A stretch of 15,093 nt of DNA, taken from contig JAITNB010000024.1 of NCBI GenBank assembly GCA_031290695.1, forward strand, positions 1-15,093. Direction: 5' to 3'. Below, in pieces: positions 1 to 6,557 of this stretch. How positions within the stretch are numbered: position 1 is the stretch's first letter; every line of letters begins with the position of its first letter. The DNA comes from Coriobacteriales bacterium. GTDB taxonomy: Bacteria; Actinomycetota; Coriobacteriia; Coriobacteriales; UBA8131. The translations under genes and the position numbers were made by a program. The notes below the pieces were generated by a model that saw only the letters and a program-made list of their open reading frames with translations, did not search any database and was not told the DNA's origin.

Positions 1-824
1 ACATAGCCGCCCACAATACCACCTACATAGTTGTTGCCAGCAACTTCGCCGATGTTGTAACAGTCGGTGATGGTCGCGTAGCGGCCATAACCCACTATAC
101 CGGCTACGATATACGTATATGACGCGCCACTGGGGTTCGTTTCGATGAGTATGTTGCCCGAGTTATAACAGCCAGTGACCGTGAGGGGGATTGTCATGTT
201 GTCCCCCTGAGCATAAGCCAAAACACCGCCAACGCGACCGGCACCAGCAAAGGTCGAAGCCGCCGTCACATCGACCTCGTTGCCCACGTTTTGGATGACA
301 CAGCTACCCCCGCCGGCATAAGCCACCACACCGGCGAGATACTGGGCATTGGCACGTACGCTGCCCTGCACCACCAGGTTCTTGACGGTGGCGTTTTGTA
401 TGTAGCCAAAGAACCCCGCATAGCCCCCAGTAGCATAACTCGTGATGACCTTAAGGGCGGTCAGGTTCTTTACGGTATGGTAGCCCCCATCGAACGTGCC
501 CCTGAACGGAAGGTTAGTCGTCATCGTGCCAATGGGTATCCACGGCGTCGTGGCGTCGTCTATGTAGTATTTGCTGCTATGCAGGTCGATGTCGGCAGCA
601 AGAAGCACGGTCTTGCCAGTGAAGTCAGCATTGGTTGTTGTGTCGTTGACCGCTGCTGCAAACTCCCAGAACTCGTCGGCGTTGTGGATGACAAAATCCG
701 GGTCATCGGCCAAGGCCGCCTGAGGCGGTGCGATCACCGTCATCGAGGCAACCATCACCACGGCACACAAAACCCGCAAGAACCTGTGTGTGACTGCTCT
801 TTCTCGTACAAAAACCTGCGTCAT
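1..824 (-). CDS. Secreted GLUG-repeat surface protein, N-terminal part (runs off the left edge)
   Basis: An open frame of about 274 codons starts at an ATG at 824 and continues past base 1 with no stop. Residues 1-39 form a Sec signal peptide: a basic n-region (RERAVTHRFLR), a hydrophobic core (VLCAVVMVASMTVIA) and an ALA|DD cleavage site after residue 39. The mature start has the pattern often seen ahead of GLUG repeats: NADEFWEFAAAVN (48-60), FTGKTVLLAADIDL (68-81), WIPIG (95-99) and FRGTFDGGYHTVKNL (107-121). GLUG-like units then follow, such as GGYAGFFGYIQNATVKNL, TGCYNSGNI, VAGIVGYG, ITDCYNIGEV and NYVGGIVGG. Known members of this type are large exported or wall-attached proteins, probably with a beta-helical repeat region and roles in adhesion or glycan contact. 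The anchor cannot be seen here. Its 188-bp upstream gap and promoter-like element suggest transcription separate from the operon on its right. Family call is firm; function is not known. Confidence 0.9.
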   Translation of the reverse strand, partial: MTQVFVRERAVTHRFLRVLCAVVMVASMTVIAPPQAALADDPDFVIHNADEFWEFAAAVNDTTTNADFTGKTVLLAADIDLHSSKYYIDDATTPWIPIGTMTTNLPFRGTFDGGYHTVKNLTALKVITSYATGGYAGFFGYIQNATVKNLVVQGSVRANAQYLAGVVAYAGGGSCVIQNVGNEVDVTAASTFAGAGRVGGVLAYAQGDNMTIPLTVTGCYNSGNILIETNPSGASYTYIVAGIVGYGRYATITDCYNIGEVAGNNYVGGIVGGY

Positions 825-828
825 ACTA

Positions 829-834
829 TCCTCC
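829..834 (-). promoter_or_regulatory. Ribosome binding site of the GLUG-repeat gene
   Basis: GGAGGA on the minus strand lies 4 nt before the ATG at 824. It fixes this start, because no other in-frame start with such a signal precedes the signal peptide. Confidence 0.8.
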
Positions 835-893
835 ATCCAATCATACACATGTCAAATGATTCTTAGAAACAGTTATTCTGTTGTAAGGAGTAG

Positions 894-920
894 AGTATGC
901 CCCCCCCCCTCAACTGTCAA
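894..920 (-). promoter_or_regulatory. Candidate promoter of the GLUG-repeat gene with a G10 tract in its spacer
   Basis: On the minus strand a perfect -35 hexamer TTGACA (920-915) is followed by GTTGA and ten G, then CATACT (899-894). CATACT matches four of six -10 positions at a 15-nt spacer. TACTCT (897-892) is a weaker alternative at 17 nt. Transcription would begin near 887, leaving a leader of about 63 nt before the ATG at 824. The 15-nt spacer is shorter than the sigma-70 optimum, so one or two extra G residues would improve it. The hexamers are seen in the sequence; promoter activity is inferred. Confidence 0.5.
900..909 (-). repeat. Homopolymer of ten G (C on the plus strand)
   Basis: This is an uninterrupted run of ten identical bases outside any gene, placed between the -35 and -10 candidates upstream of a surface-protein gene. 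Runs of this length commonly change by slipped-strand mispairing, so the length in the assembled sequence may be a majority call. Confidence 0.95.
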
Positions 921-930
921 GAAAAAGTTG
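911..930. promoter_or_regulatory. Inverted repeat overlapping the -35 element
   Basis: CAACT (911-915) and AGTTG (926-930) form five-base arms around a 10-base centre that holds the TTGACA hexamer. It could be an operator, but arms this short arise easily by chance. A second short inverted repeat, AACAG-TTATT-CTGTT (868-882), sits in the predicted leader. Confidence 0.2.
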
Positions 931-956
931 CTGTTGGATGGGCGTTTGGCTGAATT

Positions 957-973
957 CTCGGGTCAAGCCCGAG
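957..973. repeat. Short perfect palindrome between two genes
   Basis: CTCGGG (957-962), loop TCAAG and CCCGAG (968-973) form a perfect six-base-pair stem 40 nt beyond the lipoprotein stop codon. The extended sequence, with TGTCATG on its outer side when read on the minus strand, resembles the short dispersed palindromes built on CGGGCTTGACCCG that occur in many copies in some bacterial genomes. No T-run follows the stem in the direction of transcription, so it is not a standard intrinsic terminator, although the hairpin could still protect or attenuate the operon mRNA. Confidence 0.45.
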
Positions 974-1012
974 CATGACATGGCTGTGGGTGTGGGGTGT
1001 TATGGAGGGCGG

Positions 1013-1741
1013 TTAAAAGAGCCAGGTTATTTGGGCTTGGGCGCGGGCGGTGCGTAGGTAGGCGATTACTTTGGCTTGGGGGGCTGGCTCGGATGCCAGC
1101 TCGGGGATGGCGTCGTCTACAACGTCACCGAGTGCCTGGTAGAGCAGGCCGAGACGTGTTTCTTCCCGGTATGATTCCTCGGTGTAGCCTAGTTGTTCGA
1201 GTGTTGCTGTCCATTCTTCATCGCTGGCGTAGCCGTCGCGTATGGGGGCAATTGCCTCGTCCAGGGCCTCGTTGGTTATGACGATGCCGTTTTCGCGGGC
1301 GAGCCGGTTGATCAGGAGTTCGTCTATGAGGCGGTCTATGGTCACCACGCGGTAGGATTCTACGGTGTAATCATGTGCCGTGAGCCATTGCTCCCATACT
1401 GCGTCATCGCTTGAACCGGGCACTGTCGCCCGGTCCTGTGCAATGCGTGTTAGTACCTGCGATTCTGTGATGGCCTCATCGTCAACCGTTACCAGCTCTG
1501 TGTTGGTGGGAAGTTGCTCCACCGGCACGGATTCTGGGGTTGTCTCCGGCTGCGGTTGTGGCGGTGGCGAGCAGGCGGCGAGGAAGACGAGGGCGCACAA
1601 CAAAACGAGGGCGGGTGTTTTGCGCAACACCCGCATGGTGCTTGCACGCCTTCCCCCAGAGCCTGCGACTACGCACAGAGTGGTGCGGCGATGGCTGTTA
1701 CTAGGCTGGGGAGAGGCCGGTGTGGGGGGTGTTGTCATCAT
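1013..1741 (-). CDS. Lipoprotein with a SurA/PrsA-like N-terminal chaperone domain and no PPIase domain
   Basis: The frame encodes 242 residues from the ATG at 1741 or 207 from the ATG at 1636. The 1741 start has an AAGGAG five bases upstream, inside the end of the preceding gene. The 1636 start gives a textbook lipoprotein signal (MRVLRKT, hydrophobic core, LAAC lipobox with Cys22) but only a distant GGAAGG. A Pro/Thr-rich linker follows, then VTVDDEAITESQVLTRIAQ, which resembles the opening of SurA_N-type domains. The body contains two similar helical segments: HDYTVESYRVVTIDRLIDEL and LGYTEESYREETRLGLLYQA. In PrsA and SurA relatives this domain cradles unfolded exported proteins and is usually followed by a parvulin PPIase domain. 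Here the protein ends about where that domain would start (AQITWLF). It would act outside the membrane as a lipid-anchored folding helper. Its position directly after two giant exported proteins suggests they are clients; that is inference. Confidence 0.8.
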   Translation of the reverse strand: MMTTPPTPASPQPSNSHRRTTLCVVAGSGGRRASTMRVLRKTPALVLLCALVFLAACSPPPQPQPETTPESVPVEQLPTNTELVTVDDEAITESQVLTRIAQDRATVPGSSDDAVWEQWLTAHDYTVESYRVVTIDRLIDELLINRLARENGIVITNEALDEAIAPIRDGYASDEEWTATLEQLGYTEESYREETRLGLLYQALGDVVDDAIPELASEPAPQAKVIAYLRTARAQAQITWLF

Positions 1742-4700
1742 CGTCTCTCCTTCGTTTATCTAGTGCGATGAAGAAGGAGCGCAGATGCCAGGCTGCTCCT
1801 GCAACGAGTAACGCTACGGCCAACAACCAGAACATCGTCTGTGAAACAGTGAGTGGGGAAGGCCCTTCGATTACCTCGGGTATCTCATCAAATACTATCT
1901 CGTTGATTGAGAAGATGGGCCGTGCGCCGCCGTTGCCGCCGCCGCCGCCCTCCGTTGCCACCACTGCGGCATCGGTGCCACCCAGGCCGGAGGCGTCAGA
2001 TGCCGTGCCATCACCGTTGCCAAAGCCTGGGCCATTGCCGGTACCGATGCCAGTGCCATCGCCGCCCCCGCCGCCGCCGCCGGTTCCCGAGGACACTTCA
2101 AAGCCGATGCGTCTGGTGCCCGTGTAGTTGCCTTGCCCAACCACATAGATGGTCGAGCTACGGGAGAAGGTCTGGGCGTTATATTGGAGTTGATAATCCT
2201 CGCTCTCCTTGAGCGTCTTGTCGAGCATGGCGTTGACCACCGTGACCCGCGGGTCACTCACCGCGCCCGTTGACGATGTAGTGACCGTGCCTGTTACGTC
2301 ACAACGGCTGAGGGGGAAGGGGTTGATAGTGAAGTCTGCGGCGTACGTACCGCCAAATATCCCCAAGCCGGTGACTACCACCTGCGCCGGTGTGCCGCCG
2401 CGCTTCTGGTTGGAGTCGACATTGTTGAGGTAGGAGATGCGGTAGTCGGTTCCTGCGACGCCGGCACGCGTTTCTCCCCTGAACGTGACCGTCACCTGCA
2501 CCTGTGGAGTAATCGCGCTGCCCGAATACACATAGGAATTACGACCCAGGAAATCGACCTTCATGCTCGCACTGGTGTCGATAGTGCCAACGATCTCAAA
2601 GGTCTTTGAGGCAGTGCCGGCATAGTCGCCCGCCCCCACCAGATTAACCGACGCCGTACCTTGTCTGCGGTTGTTCACATACCCGTCACGGTTGAGCCCC
2701 TGGGTGGTGTCGAAGGTGTAATCCACACCGAGCCGCAGTACCGTGCCGTCGGGCATGGTAAGCGTTGGCGTGGGCTTGAGGTACTCGCCGGTATAGGAAT
2801 ACTGGCTGTCGATCCCAGTGATGATTGCCTCGCCGATGTCTGCGCCGGCAAAGGCATAGAAGGAGTTAGTAGCCCGCGAATAGACCGAGAAACCCGGCTC
2901 GCTCACCCAGGTGCGGCCCGCGCCAGGCGAGGGAAGAACCGTCGTGGGGATGAGGTCTTCGCGCACCATCACCGAGTCATAGAGACTGCCTGCAAGAAAA
3001 TCGGTCTTACTGCGGTAGAACTTGATGTTGAAATACTGGTACCAGTTGCGTCCATACTCGTTTTGGGGCATACCGCTGTTGCTGTAAGGCCAGAAACAGG
3101 GAGCAAGGTTGGGGTACTTCTTGTCGTTATAGTACACGCGCGCCAGTTGGCTGGAGACAGTAAGCGACCAGTCGAGGTCCTGGAACTCGATATTCATGTG
3201 GGATGCGTCGCCCAAAAACGTGATGTCCCGTATGTGATAGCAGCGTGGGAACGCGTTGTTATCCATCTGCTTAAACGACGCCGGAATCTCAAGCCACGTC
3301 ATCGCCTGGCACGCATAGAACGCACCAGTCTGTATGCGCTCAAGTGAATGGGGGAAGTCGAAGGTGACCAGCTGCTGGTCATCATAGAAGGCATTGGAGG
3401 GGATTACCTTGAGAGGGGCTGCGGGGTCGATGGTGAAGGTACGCAGTTGGGCACACGCACGAAACACCGCCTCGCCTAACGTGGCTACCGAGGCAGGAAG
3501 GTCAATATGGGTGAGTCCCTGGCACCGCTCAAAAGCACTCACACCAATCGTCGCAACCGTGTTGGCGACCTTTACCGTGGGGAGGTAGGGGCACGCCTCG
3601 TAATAGTCGGTAGACCCAAAGGCGTAGTCGGAGATACCAACAACCGTGTAGCGGTTATGTGCGTCGTCTTCGACCGTTGCGGGGATAACGGGGGTTCCTA
3701 CGGCCGACTGGGGAATCGCTGTGACCCCCTTGATGCCAAGTCCCGCCATAACCGTACCCGTGCCGCTCCCCTCGTCAAAGCTGAGTATCTTAAACCAGCA
3801 CAGCACCGTGGTGGTACTGCCCCCGTTCTCAAGGTTGATGCCAGCCTTGAAGCCCTGACCCTCAGAATAGATGACCGTAGAATCGGTGAGTGGGATGGTG
3901 AGGCCAAAACCTTCCTCGTACTTCCAGGAGAAGCCAGGCTCGGGTGTGGGAATGGTGCCTGAGTATATCTGGCCCGAGCCGGGGGTGCCCAAAAGTGTGC
4001 GCTCGAGCACTATGACCGTGGCCAGGATGTTGCCTATGTTAAAGTCGTGCTCGCTCTCATAATAGCGCACGGTATAGTAGATGGCCGGCGAGGAGACGCC
4101 AAAGCTGAGAGTGGCCTTTTTGCCGCCAAAAACCACCTGTTCGATATTTGCACAACCCATGAAGATACCCAGATCCAAGACCTGAGAGACATCGCCTTCA
4201 AAGTTAACACGGCGCAGAGCCGCACAACGCTGAAACGCGTAGCTGCCCAGATTGGTGACGGTGGCGGGGATGGTGACCGCTACAAAACGGTTGCAGTCCC
4301 TAAAGGCTGCGCCCACTATGGCTGTCACCGTATAGCGCTGGCCATCGGGCCCCACGACGATTGACGGCAGGGTAATCGAGCCGGTGGTCGCAAGTGCAAT
4401 AGCGGGACCCAGGACTGACCCTACGGTTGCCTGCCCCGCGTCGTTACCGCTGGGCAGGCCTGTGACGGTGTAGGTCACGGGGATCCCCTCGACCGTATTG
4501 ACCGTGAAGGTCTGATCGATTACGAGGTCGTTGGCCCGCGAATGTGCATAGGCATAGTAGGAATCGGTTATCTCGCTGGTGATGAAGTAACCCTCCTCGT
4601 AGACCCATTTATAGTCGGGATCCAAGGCGGGTATCGCCCCCTGAAACACGCTGTCGCCGGAGGCGCTTGCAGGAACACCGTTTGCCTGCACGCTGTAGAG

Positions 4701-6557
4701 CGCAAGCGGGGTAGAGCCCAGATCGGCCCTGCTCGCATAGAAGGCGATCGTGTAGAAGAACGTGGGCTGGGAGCTGATAAAGGTGATGGCGCGCGACTTT
4801 TTGCCCTCATACACCACCTTGGCAATGGAGTTGCACAGATAGAAGACCGAGTAGTCGCAGCTCAGGGCAGAGGCGTCACCCGCAAACACCACGGTGCTGA
4901 GCGCCGTACAGCCTTGAAAGGTAAAGGTGCCCAGCGAGACAACGCTCGCGGGAATTGTTATCGCTTGCAATGCGGTGCAGCTCATGAAGGTGTAGTCACC
5001 CATAAAGTGCAGGTTCTTGGGCAAGTCGATAGCCTCCAACTGGATACATCCCGAGAAGACGCGCTCACTAAATGACAGCATCTGATGCCCATCCTCGAAG
5101 ACAACCGAGGCCAGATACCGGCAGCTTGCAAAGGCGCTGCGACCCAGATAGGTGACATTTGTGGGGATATAGATGCTTGTGAGCCCACTGCCCTGAAAGG
5201 CCGCCCCCGCTATCGAGGTGATGGTGGAGTTGATCTGAAAGTCGCTCAAGGCCGTGCAGCCATTAAACAACCCACTCGACAACTCCGTGAGGGGGCTGCC
5301 CGGCTCAAGGACCGCGCTCTCAAGCGAGGTGCACCCGCTAAATACATTCTCACCCAGGTGGGTCACGCGCGCGGGTATGGAGACGGATGTGAGCAGGGAG
5401 CCGCTAAAGGCAGCATACTCGACTGACGTCACCGAGGACGGAAAGTCAAAACTGGCAAGTGGCGTGCCATAGAACGCCTGGCCGGGAATCTGCACGATCT
5501 GACACGGCTCCTCAAAGGTGATAGATTGCAGGGCAGACTCCCTAAAGGTGCCGCTTCCGCCAAGCGCCGTCACCGATGAAGGCATGGTAAAGGACGTAAG
5601 GCTTGAGGTGCCCATAAACGCTTGATTACCTATGCTCGTAACACTGCTGCCGTAGGGAAACTCGACCGCCGTGAGGCTGGTCGCCAACCAAAATGCAGTG
5701 CTGCCAATGGACGTGATGGTGTTGGGCAACCGAACCGCACTCACCCGATAGCTGAGCCGGTACCCACTGTAGATGGCGCAAAACGCCGAGTCCCCCACTG
5801 CGGTGACGGTGTAGGTCACACCTTCATGGCTCACGGTCGCGGGGATGCTTACTGTTCCGGCATAGTTGGGATCAACAGTCACCGGGAGCGTGTCAAGATC
5901 GCCATCTTGGGTATTGATCAGCGTGCCCGACCCCACCTGCACGGTTGTGGGGCTGGTTATCTTGAAGTATACGGCCACGCCCTCATCAGAGGCATCCTGG
6001 AACAGGTCGCCCACCGCAAGGGGCGCAATCGTGGCCTCCTCCTGCTCGGTAAGCTCCTCGGAGGACTCCTCAAGAGCCTCGATTTCCCCATCGATTCCTT
6101 CAATCCCGTCTTCGCTTACCGCATCGTCAATGGGCGTTATCGTCACCTCAAGCATGTCGTCCTGTGCCAGGTCGTTGGGGTCACTGGTTGTATCGGTCTC
6201 ATCATCCGTTGCGCCGGTAGTGCCGCTATCAACAGGTGGGGCATCGTCTTGCGCAGGATTGGGCGGGGGCATAGTCTCCTCTTGCGTTGCCGGGACGTCT
6301 TCACCGTCTGGTGCCGCCGTGCTTTCATCCGTCTGCGAAAGCACGGCATCATCTGCGGCGGGGTTGGGCTGCGCAAACGCGGTGAGGGGCACGGGAAACG
6401 AGAACGCCAGGAGCAGGGCAAGCAGCATTGAGGTCGCCGTTTTACCAGGGTTTGTGGGTGGACGCCTGGTGTGTGCCCCTACGGGCAACTGCTTGCGGTA
6501 GTGGTTGCCGCCAGGTTTTACGACGCTGCGGCGTATGATGTGTAGCTGTTTCCTCAT
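1701..6557 (-). CDS. Giant BspA-type leucine-rich-repeat surface protein with C-terminal membrane anchor
   Basis: The chosen start is the ATG at 6557, giving 1618 residues. It overlaps the preceding stop as ATGA and has AGGTG five bases upstream; an in-frame TTG at 6578 would add only seven residues. The signal peptide has a long basic n-region, a core at about 44-58 and a cleavage site AFA|Q after residue 62. An acidic Thr/Glu/Asp-rich stretch (about 63-185) follows. Three super-repeats come next, each a beta cap, an LRR_5 block and a YAYA-type module. The LRR blocks lie at about 247-585 (roughly 13 repeats), 738-812 and 968-1120; modules are centred near 600-675, 825-900 and 1175-1240. Three YTG-type beta domains (about 1245-1490) lead to a glycine-rich stalk (1490-1535), a transmembrane helix (about 1573-1590) and a cytoplasmic KRRRDDDD tail. 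There is no sortase motif before the helix and no CWB2 repeat. BspA-type LRR proteins usually bind host proteins or other cells; the ligand here is unknown. Confidence 0.92.
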   Translation of the reverse strand: MRKQLHIIRRSVVKPGGNHYRKQLPVGAHTRRPPTNPGKTATSMLLALLLAFSFPVPLTAFAQPNPAADDAVLSQTDESTAAPDGEDVPATQEETMPPPNPAQDDAPPVDSGTTGATDDETDTTSDPNDLAQDDMLEVTITPIDDAVSEDGIEGIDGEIEALEESSEELTEQEEATIAPLAVGDLFQDASDEGVAVYFKITSPTTVQVGSGTLINTQDGDLDTLPVTVDPNYAGTVSIPATVSHEGVTYTVTAVGDSAFCAIYSGYRLSYRVSAVRLPNTITSIGSTAFWLATSLTAVEFPYGSSVTSIGNQAFMGTSSLTSFTMPSSVTALGGSGTFRESALQSITFEEPCQIVQIPGQAFYGTPLASFDFPSSVTSVEYAAFSGSLLTSVSIPARVTHLGENVFSGCTSLESAVLEPGSPLTELSSGLFNGCTALSDFQINSTITSIAGAAFQGSGLTSIYIPTNVTYLGRSAFASCRYLASVVFEDGHQMLSFSERVFSGCIQLEAIDLPKNLHFMGDYTFMSCTALQAITIPASVVSLGTFTFQGCTALSTVVFAGDASALSCDYSVFYLCNSIAKVVYEGKKSRAITFISSQPTFFYTIAFYASRADLGSTPLALYSVQANGVPASASGDSVFQGAIPALDPDYKWVYEEGYFITSEITDSYYAYAHSRANDLVIDQTFTVNTVEGIPVTYTVTGLPSGNDAGQATVGSVLGPAIALATTGSITLPSIVVGPDGQRYTVTAIVGAAFRDCNRFVAVTIPATVTNLGSYAFQRCAALRRVNFEGDVSQVLDLGIFMGCANIEQVVFGGKKATLSFGVSSPAIYYTVRYYESEHDFNIGNILATVIVLERTLLGTPGSGQIYSGTIPTPEPGFSWKYEEGFGLTIPLTDSTVIYSEGQGFKAGINLENGGSTTTVLCWFKILSFDEGSGTGTVMAGLGIKGVTAIPQSAVGTPVIPATVEDDAHNRYTVVGISDYAFGSTDYYEACPYLPTVKVANTVATIGVSAFERCQGLTHIDLPASVATLGEAVFRACAQLRTFTIDPAAPLKVIPSNAFYDDQQLVTFDFPHSLERIQTGAFYACQAMTWLEIPASFKQMDNNAFPRCYHIRDITFLGDASHMNIEFQDLDWSLTVSSQLARVYYNDKKYPNLAPCFWPYSNSGMPQNEYGRNWYQYFNIKFYRSKTDFLAGSLYDSVMVREDLIPTTVLPSPGAGRTWVSEPGFSVYSRATNSFYAFAGADIGEAIITGIDSQYSYTGEYLKPTPTLTMPDGTVLRLGVDYTFDTTQGLNRDGYVNNRRQGTASVNLVGAGDYAGTASKTFEIVGTIDTSASMKVDFLGRNSYVYSGSAITPQVQVTVTFRGETRAGVAGTDYRISYLNNVDSNQKRGGTPAQVVVTGLGIFGGTYAADFTINPFPLSRCDVTGTVTTSSTGAVSDPRVTVVNAMLDKTLKESEDYQLQYNAQTFSRSSTIYVVGQGNYTGTRRIGFEVSSGTGGGGGGGDGTGIGTGNGPGFGNGDGTASDASGLGGTDAAVVATEGGGGGNGGARPIFSINEIVFDEIPEVIEGPSPLTVSQTMFWLLAVALLVAGAAWHLRSFFIALDKRRRDDDDNTPHTGLSPA
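1747..1752 (-). promoter_or_regulatory. Ribosome binding site favouring the upstream lipoprotein start
   Basis: AAGGAG lies 5 nt before tandem ATG codons at 1741 and 1738, within the last codons of the 1618-residue gene. It implies coupling with that gene. It favours a start that adds 35 residues before the canonical lipoprotein signal. Confidence 0.6.
1926..1950. repeat. GCC-type trinucleotide tract encoding a glycine run
   Basis: An imperfect GCC repeat on the plus strand reads as glycine codons in the 1618-residue gene (EGGGGGNGG). It sits on the membrane side of the stalk. Changes in unit number would keep the frame and alter stalk length. Confidence 0.75.
2061..2083. repeat. GCC-type trinucleotide tract encoding a seven-glycine run
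   Basis: The tract encodes the seven-glycine run (GTGGGGGGGDG) that opens the flexible stalk between the last beta domain and the transmembrane helix of the 1618-residue protein. Confidence 0.75.

Noticed and set aside
850..855. Second TTGACA on the minus strand upstream of the GLUG gene.
   Set aside because: A -10 at normal spacing would fall on the ribosome binding site and start codon, leaving no room for a leader.
291..866. Plus-strand open frame of 191 codons at the left edge.
   Set aside because: It is antisense to the GLUG-repeat gene, which has a clear signal peptide, repeats and a ribosome binding site.
897..953. Plus-strand mini-frame ATG plus CCC codons (18 codons) with AAGGAG six bases upstream, containing the C10 tract.
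   Set aside because: It is very short with no recognisable product and no visible downstream continuation; the tract is better explained by the minus-strand promoter.
957..973. The palindrome as an intrinsic terminator for the operon.
   Set aside because: No T-run follows the stem in the minus direction; the nearest run of five T is about 30 nt further on.
1701..1740. TPHTG near the C-terminus of the 1618-residue protein as a sortase signal.
   Set aside because: It lies after the transmembrane helix and basic residues, the reverse of the order needed for sorting, and it lacks the LPxTG core.
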